A stretch of 64,000 nucleotides of DNA from Edolisoma coerulescens (Eukaryota; Chordata; Aves; Passeriformes; Campephagidae): the NCBI GenBank assembly GCA_013397115.1, contig VWZW01005504.1:1603263-1667262 (forward strand), in the 5' to 3' direction. Positions within the stretch are counted from its first letter, which is position 1, and every line of letters starts with the position of its first letter. The notes beneath the pieces were generated by a model. The model searched no databases. It saw only the letters and a program-made list of their open reading frames with translations, and was not told the DNA's origin. This document shows, piece after piece, positions 1-11,494 of the stretch. The position numbers and the translations under genes are program-made.

Positions 1-1059
1 GTATACGTGTATCATCTCACTCTAGAAGTTTTATGTTACAAGTATTTCAGATGGGAACAGTTCTGCTTTATCAATTTCATGGATGAGCTCTCTGTATTTC
101 AGGATCTCTCCCAGTATTTCCTAGCCTTATTTGGTGACCTATAAGACATAGATAGAGAATTGTCTCATTTCTGTTTTTCTTTTCCAAGTTGATTATGTAT
201 GTGCTAGTGGAAATCCATGAAATTTAAATGCTGTGCAGCACATCAACAGCATCTGTTTTGGGAGCCGGCAGCTGACGTTGGCTTCCTCTTAATGTGCCAT
301 TGCACTTACATCATAGCTGCTAACCCCTGCTGTAAAACAGAGGTGGATGTGTGGCAGAGATCAAGACTTCAAACACATTGTCCTACCTGTAATTTGGGTT
401 CCATTCTGTGTGCTGGCACCAGAACACCTATGTCCTGGAGGAAATTAGTTTTCTCTGCTGTTTATGCTGCTGGCCTTGAGCTTGATGGTTTTCGTTTGCT
501 TGTTTTTTTCCCTTATCATCATCACGAGTTAGCGTCCTGAGTCTCATGTGGTTGGGTTTTTGTGCATGAAGGAACAATAGAAACTGAAAAATCACAGGAA
601 GGATGAAATGTAAAAACATTAATCTCAGAAAAGCACTGACAATGAAGAAAGTCTTGGGAAAGGGGTGAAAGATGCTGTAGATATACCTTACTGAAATGTA
701 TGGAACACTTAGGTATTGTGCCAGTGAGATGAAACAATGGCAAGACACAGAAAGACTGTCCCACTAATGGTAATGGTCTGTCCTTTCCTCATGCTCTCTG
801 TTATTCCCCTGTTTGCTTCCATGGAGAAAGGAAGCTTTTCTTCTATCAAATTTTGCTACTGATTTCAATGAGAAAATATTTAGATGGTAAATTCTTTCAG
901 GCAGGGATTATTTCTTCATTGCCTGCCACAGTGGGACTTTTGAGTTATGACTGCAGACGTTAGGGACTCAGAAAGGCAGATTATGAGGAGGAATAGTAAT
1001 GGAATAGCGCAAATTGTAAATGATTTATTTCATTAAGATTTTTTTTAAAGCAGATACAC
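1..1059. other. Non-coding sequence, nothing recognised
   Basis: Ordinary AT-rich sequence lies left of the duplicated block. Opposing open frames around 217-764 are short and have no recognisable domain. Probably 5' intron or upstream flank of PHACTR1. Confidence 0.6.
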
Positions 1060-1934
1060 ACAATGCTTAGTAGAATCTCTCAGCAAAATCCAGATCTGCA
1101 ATGGATAGAGGAATGAAATGCAGCTGGGATGGAGCTGTCCCTTCTAACCACAGCAGAAGGAATGTGTTCAGTTAATCACATCTTGGATGTATGATCTTCT
1201 CAATCCCAGGTCATGCCTGGGCTCCTTCTCCCAGCCAGCTCTAGGTTTAGACAGGGCAGAGTTTCACAGCAAAGCAGACTGCTGGGGAGGAAGGGAGCCT
1301 ATAAAACAGCAGTGGCTACAGAACTCTTTGCCAGAGCTGTTTCATTGTTTGCTTTGCCAAGAAGCTGCTGCCAGGGAGTTTCAGTTCCTTCCAGAAGCAG
1401 CAGTTGCTGCCCCAGCCCCTCTAATTCCCCCAGAAGCAGTGGGGACACAAGTTAAGCTTCTGTAGCAGAAGAAAACCCAGCACCTATGGGGCTTTTGGCT
1501 GCCACTTTTGGGAGAAGCAGCATTTCCTGTTGTCTTGCAAGGGAGCAGCTTAAGCCACCCTCTATTTCACTAGCCAAGTTTTAGCTTTTAACAGGCTCAG
1601 AGTATTTATTAGACACTCCAATCTGAACAGACATTTCTCTGGTTACTCTTGAACAAATAATCTTTTTCTAAGGGGGAAGGATGGATCTTTCCACTATGAT
1701 TACCTGTCCTCTTTCAGCTCTATCTTATCCCTTTGGAGTCTACTGCTGAATCTTGGACTCAGCACTGCTTCCACCATTCACCAGCTTCATTTGGTGAATG
1801 TGACTTAAAGGGACACACCACTAAGTGGTGGTGACAGACATCCTCAGAGAGAGAACATGACAAGAAGTCTGTGACTAGATGATGGGAATTGATTCATTAC
1901 AGAAGCATATATGAGTTAAAAAGTCATGGATATG
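1060..1934. other. Non-CR1 part of the duplicated block
   Basis: Apart from the TATA-like motif at 1300, this holds AGAAGCAGCA/GCTGCTGCC-type motifs at 1360-1450 and a 92-codon frame (1187-1465) without recognisable homology. The equivalent in copy B is 3117-4000. Confidence 0.5.
1300..1306 (+). promoter_or_regulatory. TATA-box-like motif (repeated at 3357-3363)
   Basis: GCCTATAAAACAGCAG is a good match to a TATA box, in a moderately GC-rich stretch with repeated AGAAGCAGCA-type motifs downstream. No exon, CpG island or recognised LTR accompanies it, so a chance match is quite possible. Confidence 0.2.
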
Positions 1935-2560
1935 AAAATGGAAGGACACCTTAGTGGAATAATAATTGCAATAGTCCTGTCGTGCACCTAGGGAAGAATA
2001 ACCCCATGCATCAGTACAGGTTAAGGATTGATCTACTGGAAAGCAGCTCTGCAGAGAAGGAGCTGGGGGCCCTGGTGGACAACAAGCTGTCCATGAGCCA
2101 GCAGTGTGTCCTTGTGGCCAAGAGGACCAATGGTATCCTGAGGTACATTAGCAAGACTATTGCCAGCAGGTCAACAGAGGTGACCTTCCCACCCTACTCA
2201 GTCCTAGTGAGGCCAGATCTGGAGTACTGTGTCCAGTTCTGGGCTCCTTGGGACAAGAAAGGCATGGAACTCCTGGAGTGAATCCAGTGGAGAGCTATGA
2301 AGATGAGTAGGGGACTGGAGCATCTTTTATGAAGAAATGCTGTGAGAGCTGGGCCCTAAACAGGGGAGAAGGGATCTCTTCTGGGAGAAGAGATGACTAA
2401 AAATGGAAACATGGGAAGTTTCACTTGAATATGAGGAAAAACTCTTTACTTTGAAAGTCACAGAGCACTGGAACAGACTGCCCAGAGAGGTTGTTGAATC
2501 TCCTTTTCTGGAGATATTCAAAACCTGCGTGGACATGATCCTGTGCAACCTGCTCTAGGC
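1935..2560 (+). mobile_element. CR1 LINE fragment, 3' ORF2 part (copy A)
   Basis: The + strand encodes the C-terminal part of CR1 ORF2, the non-LTR reverse transcriptase/endonuclease protein. The open stretch 1982-2281 has the family's landmarks in order: HLGKNNPMHQYRL, AEKELGALVDNKLSMSQQC, ASRSTEV and LVRPDLEYCVQFWAP. A stop in place of the next ORF2 residues and later frame breaks show it is dead. The part from about 2415 shows the usual tail-proximal CR1 sequence (ACTGGAACAGACTGCCCAGA, then GAGATATTCAAAACCTGCG). The element stops at CTGCTCTAGG, before the normal CR1 3' end, where LTR-like sequence begins. Confidence 0.88.
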
Positions 2561-2701
2561 TGTCGCAGCGGGTGGAGATGGTGAGGGGTACCACGACCTT
2601 CCAAAAGCGTCTCCAACACGGAGCCGTTCGGTGGCCACCTCCCACGCACACACTCAATCGCACTCACGCCTGATGGTACTTGCAACAGGTCGACGGCAAA
2701 G
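2561..2701. mobile_element. LTR-like fragment running into an assembly gap
   Basis: Right after the CR1 stops at CTCTAGGC, the base composition changes sharply. The next 141 bases are GC- and CpG-rich, begin TGTCGCAGCGGGTGG and run to GGTCGACGGCAAAG at the gap. A start in TG is the rule for retroviral-type LTRs, and the insertion point inside a CR1 explains why contigs break here. The minus strand is open across the segment, but I do not recognise a protein. It could be the end of an endogenous retrovirus LTR or another high-copy repeat. The right end, target-site duplication and internal region are not visible. Confidence 0.4.
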
Positions 2702-3116
2702 NNNNNNNNNNNNNNNNNNNNNNNNNNNNNNNNNNNNNNNNNNNNNNNNNNNNNNNNNNNNNNNNNNNNNNNNNNNNNNNNNNNNNNNNNNNNNNNNNNN
2801 NNNNNNNNNNNNNNNNNNNNNNNNNNNNNNNNNNNNNNNNNNNNNNNNNNNNNNNNNNNNNNNNNNNNNNNNNNNNNNNNNNNNNNNNNNNNNNNNNNNN
2901 NNNNNNNNNNNNNNNNNNNNNNNNNNNNNNNNNNNNNNNNNNNNNNNNNNNNNNNNNNNNNNNNNNNNNNNNNNNNNNNNNNNNNNNNNNNNNNNNNNNN
3001 NNNNNNNNNNNNNNNNNNNNNNNNNNNNNNNNNNNNNNNNNNNNNNNNNNNNNNNNNNNNNNNNNNNNNNNNNNNNNNNNNNNNNNNNNNNNNNNNNNNN
3101 NNNNNNNNNNNNNNNN
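2702..3116. other. Assembly gap (415 N)
   Basis: The run of N lies between the LTR-like fragment and the restart of the left flank (copy B). Its size may be an estimate. The missing sequence is probably repeat DNA. Confidence 0.99.
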
Positions 3117-4617
3117 ACAATGCTTAGTAGAATCTCTCAGCAAAATCCAGATCTGCAATGGATAGAGGAATGAAATGCAGCTGGGATGGAGCTGTCCCTT
3201 CTAACCACAGCAGAAGGAATGTGTTCAGTTAATCACATCTTGGATGTATGATCTTCTCAATCCCAGGTCATGCCTGGGCTCCTTCTCCCAGCCAGCTCTA
3301 GGTTTAGACAGGGCAGAGTTTCACAGCAAAGCAGACTGCTGGGGAGGAAGGGAGCCTATAAAACAGCAGTGGCTACAGAACTCTTTGCCAGAGCTGTTTC
3401 ATTGTTTGCTTTGCCAAGAAGCTGCTGCCAGGGAGTTTCAGTTCCTTCCAGAAGCAGCAGTTGCTGCCCCAGCCCCTCTAATTCCCCCAGAAGCAGTGGG
3501 GACACAAGTTAAGCTTCTGTAGCAGAAGAAAACCCAGCACCTATGGGGCTTTTGGCTGCCACTTTTGGGAGAAGCAGCATTTCCTGTTGCCTTGCAAGGG
3601 AGCAGCTTAAGCCACCCTCTATTTCACTAGCCAAGTTTTAGCTTTTAACAGGCTCAGAGTATTTATTAGACACTCCAATCTGAACAGACATTTCTCTGGT
3701 TACTCTTGAACAAATAATCTTTTTCTAAGGGGGAAGGATGGATCTTTCCACTATGATTACCTGTCCTCTTTCAGCTCTATCTTATCCCTTTGGAGTCTAC
3801 TGCTGAATCTTGGACTCAGCACTGCTTCCACCATTCACCAGCTTCATTTGGTGAATGTGACTTAAAGGGACACACCACTAAGTGGTGGTGACAGACATCC
3901 TCAGAGAGAGAACATGACAAGAAGTCTGTGACTAGATGATGGGAATTGATTCATTACAGAAGCATATATGAGTTGTATGAGTAAAAAAGTCATGGATATG
4001 AAAATGGAAGGACACCTTAGTGGAATAATAATTGCAATAGTCCTGTCGTGCACCTAGGGAAGAATAACCCCATGCATCAGTACAGGTTAAGGATTGATCT
4101 ACTGGAAAGCAGCTCTGCAGAGAAGGAGCTGGGGGCCCTGGTGGACAACAAGCTGTCCATGAGCCAGCAGTGTGTCCTTGTGGCCAAGAGGACCAATGGT
4201 ATCCTGAGGTACATTAGCAAGACTATTGCCAGCAGGTCAACAGAGGTGACCTTCCCACCCTACTCAGTCCTAGTGAGGCCAGATCTGGAGTACTGTGTCC
4301 AGTTCTGGGCTCCTTGGGACAAGAAAGGCATGGAACTCCTGGAGTGAATCCAGTGGAGAGCTATGAAGATGAGTAGGGGACTGGAGCATCTTCTATGAAG
4401 AAATGCTGTGAGAGCTGGGCCCTAAACAGGGGAGAAGGGATCTCTTCTGGGAGAAGAGATGACTAAAAATGGAAACATGGGAAGTTTCACTTGAATATGA
4501 GGAAAAACTCTTTACTTTGAAAGTCACAGAGCACTGGAACAGACTGCCCAGAGAGGTTGTTGAATCTCCTTTTCTGGAGATATTCAAAACCTGCGTGGAC
4601 ATGATCCTGTGCAACCT
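3117..4617 (+). repeat. Copy B of the ~1.5-kb duplicated block
   Basis: This copy starts exactly at the end of the 415-N gap and stops at a single N (4618). It matches copy A throughout apart from a few substitutions and an extra TGTATGAGT-like 9 bases near 3974, which is a small tandem duplication of TATGAGT sequence. Polymorphism of this kind suits two alleles of one locus. It includes the same CR1 fragment, the same TATA-like motif and the same chance open frames as copy A. Confidence 0.9.
4001..4617 (+). mobile_element. CR1 LINE fragment (copy B)
   Basis: This is the same CR1 insertion as the one ending at 2560, seen a second time because of the duplicated contig. The ORF2 remnant spans 4048-4347 with identical landmarks. 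It ends at GCAACCT beside the single N. It should be counted once with copies A and C when tallying insertions. Confidence 0.88.
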
Positions 4618-4618
4618 N

Positions 4619-4842
4619 TGAGAGCTGGGCCCTAAACAGGGGAGAAGGGATCTCTTCTGGGAGAAGAGATGACTAAAAATGGAAACATGGGAAGTTTCAC
4701 TTGAATATGAGGAAAAACTCTTTACTTTGAAAGTGACAGAGCACTGGAACAGACTGCCCAGAGAGGTTGTTGAATCTCCTTTTCTGGAGATATTCAAAAC
4801 CTGCGTGGACATGATCCTGTGCAACCTGCTCTAGGCTGTCGC
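4619..4842 (+). repeat. Copy C, a 224-bp third copy of the CR1 end of the block
   Basis: These 224 bases correspond one-to-one with 2343-2566 of copy A with a single visible substitution (AAAGTGACAG versus AAAGTCACAG). The copy lies between two single-N joins (4618 and 4843). It runs past the point where copy B stops and ends in GCTGTCGC, the same bases at which copy A passes into the LTR-like sequence. All three copies therefore break at, or just before, the same place, the sign of an unresolved insertion. Confidence 0.88.
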
Positions 4843-4843
4843 N

Positions 4844-6164
4844 CAGGGACATATTAGGAAGAAAGGGGCAGGGAAGCCAACAGTCCAACTGAGGGAACAG
4901 AACCAGGGAACATGAGCATAATGAAGCAAAGACCCTTAGAAGAAGCAATTTCATTCTACCTTTCTACGGGGGTGTCACAGGCTACCACACTAGGCAAACC
5001 TGCTTTAGCCGTGAGTTTGGATCAGATTGTTTGACACAATAGGCTTTTTTTATTTTACCAATAATGACAATATCTGGCTTTGTCACAATTCTCCAGATGA
5101 TTGGGAAATCCAGTGCATTACTACTTAGTGAAAAATCTTTGCAGAAGACAGACAGGGCCTAAAGAGCAGAGTGCTTGAGGGGCTAAACAAATAGTTATTT
5201 TAAGCATCTCAAATGTATTTCTTTATTATGAAGAAAATTATCAACTGTGTTCTTCAAAGGTTCTCACGTTTCAGAGCCTCATGGTGGCTTTCTAGTCACC
5301 TGCAGAGGACTATAATTCTCCCTTCGGCAAAGTGACTGAATACATTATCTCTATGTGACACATTCTAGTTACACCATCTTTCTCAATTATTCATGATATG
5401 CATCAGAGGAAAAAAGGGGGAAAAATTACAATTTGCAGAACAATTGGGAGATTTTAAGAAAAGAAATTCTAATCCTAAGGGTCCTGTAACAGTAGGAAGA
5501 CCTACCAGGGAAGTTGTGCTATCTTTCAAGGGAAGATTTAAACTGTAGGTTAGAGAAACACCAGTGGAGAATGAGCTTGGCAAAGTTATTTCTGCTGTGG
5601 TGCACAGGGATTAGAGAATTTCTAGAGTCTCCTTCTGCCTTGAATTTCTGTGAACCTGGGCTTTTGTTGTTGTTTGCTGAGCGTTTATTGATCTATCCCA
5701 CTATGCTCTTTCCCATTTAAACTGCAACTCTGCATTAAGTACTGCCTTCAAAGACTTTTTCCTTCTCCAGTAATCTTTTTCCGGAAGAGCACACTACATC
5801 TCTCTTTTATTAAACACACACTATTTGTATGTTCCAGTCCTCACTTCCTCAGGCTTTTAGAGTTGTTTCCAGCAAATTGTGTTTTCTCATAGGCTCCAGG
5901 CATTGGGAGAAAAATTACAGCCTAGAAGTGAAAGTTTGCATAACTAAAAAAATGTTAATGTCTCCCAATATGCAGTATTCACATGGGGCTTGCAGAAGAT
6001 GGGCGTAAAACCCAGATTGATTTCAGTAGTTGCCAGCATTTGGCTAGAGGAGCTTGTCATACACGTTAGAGATGTTATATGCTATAGATACTGTTCAACT
6101 AGTCCCTTTCATTACGGATGCTCTAATTCAGTCATACACCATATCCTCTTTTCATGCTAAACCA
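4844..6164. other. Non-coding stretch right of the duplicated block
   Basis: The first bases after the single N (CAGGGACATATTAGG) are the true right flank or the far end of the unresolved insertion; the sequence does not say which. No gene or repeat is recognised. 5470-5580 has a faint CR1-like phrase (ACCAGGGAAGTTGTGCTATC) too weak to call. Confidence 0.5.
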
Positions 6165-6470
6165 TGTACAGAGCATTTTTACAAGCACATGTAGTTCTAG
6201 GACAAGGGGGAATGGCTTTAAATCCAAAGAGGGTGGGTTTAGACATGATAGTAGGAAGAAATACTATGCTTTTAGGGTGGTGAAGAACTGGAACAGGTTG
6301 CCCAGAGAAACTGTGTACGCCCCATCCCTGGAAGTGTTTGAGGAAAGGTTGGATGGGGCTTTGAGCACCCTGGTCTACAGGAAGGTGTCCCTCCCATGAC
6401 AGGGGTGTTGGAACTAGATGATCTTTAAGGTCCCTTCTAGCCCAAACCGTATTAGGATTGATTCTCCCTT
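6165..6470 (+). mobile_element. CR1 LINE 3' fragment
   Basis: The sequence shows GACAAGGGGGAATGGCTTTAA, GAACTGGAACAGGTTGCCCAG, CATCCCTGGAAGTGTTTGAGG and the tail TTGGAACTAGATGATCTTTA then AGGTCCCTTCTAGCCCAAACC, all typical of the last 300 bases of CR1. It covers the end of ORF2 and the short 3'UTR and is truncated at the 5' side, as usual for the family. The terminal short repeat is degraded (GTATTAGGATTGATTC). Confidence 0.9.
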
Positions 6471-7523
6471 ATTTCTACAGCCAGACAACTCGTTCTCATT
6501 TGTTACTAGACCCACTGAAGCCTCCCTGTGAGTTGCAGATGTTGAACCACCACAAAGAAGATTCTCACTAAGACTTCATTTCTGTCGGCTCTTAATAAAA
6601 GAAGTGAGGAATGGAAGACAGGATTACTCGGAAGTAACCTCTGGAGTAATTGTTGTTTATTGGCCACTGACTATGTACAGAGCTCAGGCAGAGTAGCTTC
6701 CCAGCTGCAGTATCTCCTCAGGTGTGAGAAGCTGGAGACGGAGGAGTGGTGGTGGCTCAGTTCAAACTCCACTTGTCTCCCTGGTCAAATCCTGATTAGA
6801 AATTTGTTGTTGGATGATTTTGTGGAAAGTTGTTCATAGAACTCTGTGACAAAGTGTGTTTCTTACGTGGTTCATGGGCAGAAGCCCTTTTTATCCTAAT
6901 ACTAAAACATTTTGAATACCAAATCCTTGCCACAGTCAGTGAATTTCAGTTTAGGACCTGTTTCAAAACAGAGATTGGTTTTATCTGTGTGCATTACACA
7001 GCTTGGACTGAACTCCTTATATTCCTGTACCTACACAGGTGAAAAATACAAGCCAAATAAGAAATACATGGAAAAACCCATACCATGGGGTTACAGGCAG
7101 GGTTTTATAGCATGCTGCAATATTCACTCCATACAGCAATTGTCTTCTCTTTTCTCTTGACTCTGTCCTATTACTTCTTAGCACATTGCTATTTCTACCT
7201 ACCCACCACTTCTAGTTCCAGATAGAAAACTAAAGTTAAAAGGAATTGACCATGCCTTTGCGAGGTCCAGTCCCTGAAATATTGTCTAAACAGCTCCTTT
7301 ACTGGAAAAGTACCTGGTTAGACCTTCATGTAACTGAACCATGTTAGGAGGCTACAGGTATTTGTCAATGGTCTATGCCTACTAGAGGACTAGCACAAGG
7401 AACGTGAAAGAGAGATGATTTAGAGTAAGCAGCTGGCACTGTCTGGCTTTAGTCACCATTGTAATGCTGCTGTGCCCACATACCTCCTCTGCAGAAGCTG
7501 CGTTTCCTTTGCACATTCTTTTT
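6471..7523. other. Non-coding stretch, nothing recognised
   Basis: AT-rich intron-like sequence between two CR1 fragments. Short frames at 6830-7160 lack recognisable domains. Confidence 0.6.
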
Positions 7524-7912
7524 GAGGGAGCTAGGGTTGTTTAGCCTGGAGAAATGGAGGCTTGATGATACTTTATTGCTATCTACCACTGCCTGAAAGG
7601 GAGTTTGTAGCAAGGTGGGTGTCAGTCTCTTCTCCCAGGCATATAGCAACAGGACCGGAAGAAATGGCCTTAAGTTCCACCAGGGAAGGTTCAAGTTGGG
7701 CATCAGGAAAAATTTCTTCACTAAAATGGTGGTAAAGCATTGGAACCGATTGCCCAGGGAGGTGGTGGGTTCACCATCCCTGGAGGTGTTCAAGAAACGT
7801 CTGGGCATGGTACTTAGTGTTATGGTTTAGTTGAAGTGGTGGTGTTCGGTCAAAGGTTGGACTTGATGATCTTGGAGGCCTTTTCCAACCTTAATGATTC
7901 TATAATTCCAAA
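7524..7912 (+). mobile_element. CR1 LINE 3' fragment of a different subfamily
   Basis: From GGAGCTAGGGTTGTTTAGCC through CAACAGGACCGGAAGAAATGG, GCATTGGAACCGATTGCCCA and GGAGGTGTTCAAGAAACG, it ends in GGTTGGACTTGATGATCTTG, then CCTTTTCCAACCTTAATGAT and TCTATAATTCC. The GTTATGGTTTAGTTG and TCTTGGAGGCCTTTTCCAACC tail differs from the other copies here, so it belongs to another CR1 subfamily. Frames are broken and it is inactive. Confidence 0.9.
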
Positions 7913-10900
7913 AGAAATACTGTAAAAAGTATTATCCTAAGTAAATTTCTACTTCTCACTTTCTTCCTCATGCTGGGCATCTCTAAGAGGCACAAAATTC
8001 TGCATAACTTTTAATTTTTTCTCTAAATCTACTATAAAGCGACTCAGCCTAGTCTGTAAGTGATACTTGTCCTTGCCTGCTGGTGATTGTTGCAAGACCT
8101 CTTGCTTGCAGAGCATTATAATAAAGAATATAAGAACTCAGGCAATGGCAGAGCTACCCTGTCTCTTGAGTTTAATGAAGTGGATCCCTTACCCACTTGA
8201 AATCACTACTTGAGATACCTGGGAGACAGTCTGATAACCTGGGAGTTTCTGTTATTGTTGTAACAATGACAGAGACAGTGTATTAGTGCACAATAGCTCT
8301 CTTCTTGCCTGAGTCATTTATCTATGTCTTTATAAACTTACATGTGGATCTATATGTTTGCATACTATAAAAATAGCTTTATATATTTATTTAAAGCTGG
8401 CCTACTTGAAACAGAGATGTTTTTTGTGCATGCATGACCATTTCAAAGGAGGTAACAGAATGAAGAAGTTCTTACCTAGTATGCTTGCATTTAATAATGA
8501 TTTTACTGTATGGTGCTCAGCTCTGAAACAGATATAGATAAAAGCTATAGGGAATAGAGAACAAGTCAGATGATCTGGACAACCAAATAACTGTAAGCGT
8601 GTTCTGTGTTACAGAAGGTTCGTAACATAGAGCTGTAAGCAATGGATACATCCCTGCCTTCTGAAAAGGAGATTAAAGAAATCCATATTACTTCTATCTT
8701 TTCATTATTTTTATTTTAATATTTTAAGCCTGAGTTCAAACTGACTTTAAGTAACTTCTAAAGCTATAAGGGGCTAGGCAGAGGAAGGATTTCCAGAGAC
8801 TGATTCATAACTTTAAAACTATTTCTATGACAGGGATTGCAGCCTGCAAAAATATTAAATACTGTCACTTTTTCTGTTTGATAATGAGTGCTTGATTTCT
8901 CCTCTCCCTCCTTTTCCAAAGACATTCTAAGTTTTAATACTGGGCATTCCAAGACTACAAATATGACTGTTAAGATAAGATATTTTTGGCCTTGCTAATT
9001 TCTACAATTGCTTTCTCAAAATCAGTATTTTTTTAATTGGTCACTTGAGCTTTTTTCAGTGACGTTGAACCTCTGATGCATGTCACTTCAAAAGCATTTT
9101 CCAAACATTGTAGGCGTCATGGAGCAATTTTAGCATAAAAAGAAGAGTATAACTAGAGATGGCGGGGGAGCAAATTACATTTTGTATATATAGTATTAAA
9201 TGCTTCCATTAGTTGCCATAGGGATGGGCAGAAGTTGGTCTGAAATGACAGCTTTTCTGATGCTTGATGTGTTTAAAAGGAAAACACTGTGGGGGGAGGG
9301 GGTTTTATTGTTGTTATTACCCTGGGATTCTTTTATAGGGGAGGGGGAAATATTAAAGTCATATTTCTCAAAAAAGATGCTTGGTGTCTACGTTAACAGA
9401 CTAGGCATCACCTTTGCCTCTCTACACTGACCTCTACAAAACATGCATCTTTGTAGCTTCAGGGCTGTAATTCCACAGCTGCTCAGAGCTTCTAATTTCC
9501 TTTTGTTGTGCAACACAGCAGCTCTCACCACAACCCCTCCTCCTGAGCAGTGTCTGTAAATCTGCTGCAATAGTAACCCGCGGAAATCCACGTCCCGCAA
9601 TTACTGCTGCGCACGCTCCAATTACAACAGGAGTGGTGAGACCTGCTTGTCAGACCAGGCTTTCCGATTTGCTCACTCTAACATCCGCTTGGCTCAAATA
9701 CTGGAAATCAACTGAAAGCAAGCCCTGGATTTATAGTAACAATTTGAACTTCCAGGTGATCATATCAAAAAGCTCAGAGGTGCGAGTCACGTATCTCAGC
9801 ATGTGTTTTAAGCCTGCAGCCATCTGATGTTAAAGCTGTCATTCATGCCAAGCATGACCAGAAGTAGGATGCCAGCTGTGCAGTTAGCTGGCATTCAGAT
9901 CCCTGGAAATTTTGTGTGGATGTATGTGTGCCATAAAAAGGACACTTGGTGGCTTTGCTAACTGAAAAATGGGAATACCTTAGAAATTACTACTACACAA
10001 TATGCAGATGAGAGTCAATCAAGAGGCTGAATGATACAACTTTGTGTTCCAGAAGGTAGTCCATAAGAGAAGAATCTGCCTCGTAAGGATTGAAACTGAG
10101 GCAGTGTACGTACTGAATATAATCTAAATTCACTTTCCATTGATTTTTAGTAGTTTTTTAAAGAGGCACCGTGAAATTATTTTTTTTAACCTGACTTCTA
10201 CACTGTGCCACAAGTACCTTTTTTTCTTCATTCTCCCAAGGGCAATGTTTTATTAATATTACTCATCACCCTGTGGAGCACTGAGCAAACACTAAATGTT
10301 ATTTTGAGAAGACCACTCATAGATGGTGAAATGTCATTTGTCAGGGCAGTTGTTTGTAGTCTGCCTGACACACTGCTGTGTCAGTTCATGGCGATACACC
10401 TCACTGATGTGGCTCTAGTGCCTCTAATAATTAGTGAAACTTGGGCAACAGAAAAAATGCTTAATTTTTCTTTGCAACAGGGTTGACTGAAAACAAATGC
10501 AACCCACATAAAACACTGGACTGTCCTTGCCTGCAGTGTTTTAGAAACAATCTCCAGTCTGGTGTTCTGTTAAAAGACCTCCTCTTTTGTCAAGCTGAAG
10601 AAGCTGGAGAAGAGGATCTGCATTAGCTGTTCCATAGTGCAATGCAAATTTGGTATTAGTCCTACAAATTCCTGCTGAAGGTGCAAAGAAGGACTGCTCA
10701 AAGGCAAGAAGAAATTCTTTGAAATCACGAACAACACGAAGTTTTAAGTACTCTGCTGAGCCTGCAGTGTATGGTGAAGGAGGAGGAGGATGTGGGAAGA
10801 AAGGCATGTCTGAAGAGAAGGAGAACTCATGTAGCCGCCATCATGCTAATGGAACATGTAGCTGCAATACATATTCCTCTTTTGAGCCATACTTTTTGAT

Positions 10901-11494
10901 ATCAGACAGAAGTAACTTGACAGCACTACAGTTTCACTATAATTAAGAAAGAAAGAATTAGGTTCCTCTGGCTTGTTATCACACTTGTCATTTTTGACCT
11001 TGCCTAGACCTGCATTATGCAGGATCAAGTTCTTCAAAAAAGCACAGAGAACACAGCAATATGTAGTTGCATATACTTACATATATAAAATGCAGTAAAA
11101 TACTCAACTTGTGCACATTAAAAAAAATGCATCCGAACTAAGTTAAAGGTACAGGTAAGCTTTGGAATAACTCCAATAGTGTTGGTAGTACAGTAGTAGT
11201 AGTACAGTAATATATGTCCAGGAGTTCTCATGATATCTGGACAATTTTGTGAGTTATATTCACCTGTTTCATTACAACTGCTATAAATATTCCCATTGTG
11301 AAAGATACAGCTCCTCAGTAGCTGCAGAGCTACATAGGAAATATAAGACAGGTGGCTGTTTTTCCTGAAGCTCTCATTGCTGATCTGTCTTACCAGGGAA
11401 GTTAATCTTAAAAACCATAGACTAAACCATAATAGAAAATGATGCAATTTTTGGAGGATAACACAGTATAAAAACAGGAGAGGAGATTGGGAGC
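7913..11494. other. Non-coding stretch, nothing recognised
   Basis: Intron-like sequence with T-rich and A-rich patches and a GGGGGGAGGGGG purine run near 9290. GTTGCCATAGGG at 9211 is a half X-box at best. No exon with credible splice sites and homology was found. Confidence 0.55.

Larger units (their letters stand above)
1060..2551 (+). repeat. Copy A of a ~1.5-kb duplicated block (likely assembly or haplotype duplication)
   Basis: The block from ACAATGCTTAGTAG to GCAACCT is repeated at 3117-4617 with near identity. Differences I can see are single bases (for example TGTTGTCTTG versus TGTTGCCTTG, and CATCTTTTATG versus CATCTTCTATG) and one 9-base length difference after ATATGAGTT. Such identity, the placement on both sides of an N gap, and the shared left end point to uncollapsed overlapping contigs or two haplotypes, not an old tandem duplication. 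The 3' third of the block is a CR1 fragment. Confidence 0.9.

Noticed and set aside
1982..2281. A 99-codon frame as a host gene
   Set aside because: The translation is clearly the C-terminal part of CR1 ORF2, so it is a retrotransposon remnant (same for 4048-4347, 45471-45875 and 52012-52302).
2518..3173. Open frames of 160-200 codons on both strands around the first gap
   Set aside because: Most of their length is N. Only the short non-N ends are real sequence.
5470..5580. Possible CR1 fragment (ACCAGGGAAGTTGTGCTATC)
   Set aside because: Only one short phrase resembles CR1, and the neighbouring bases do not continue the alignment.
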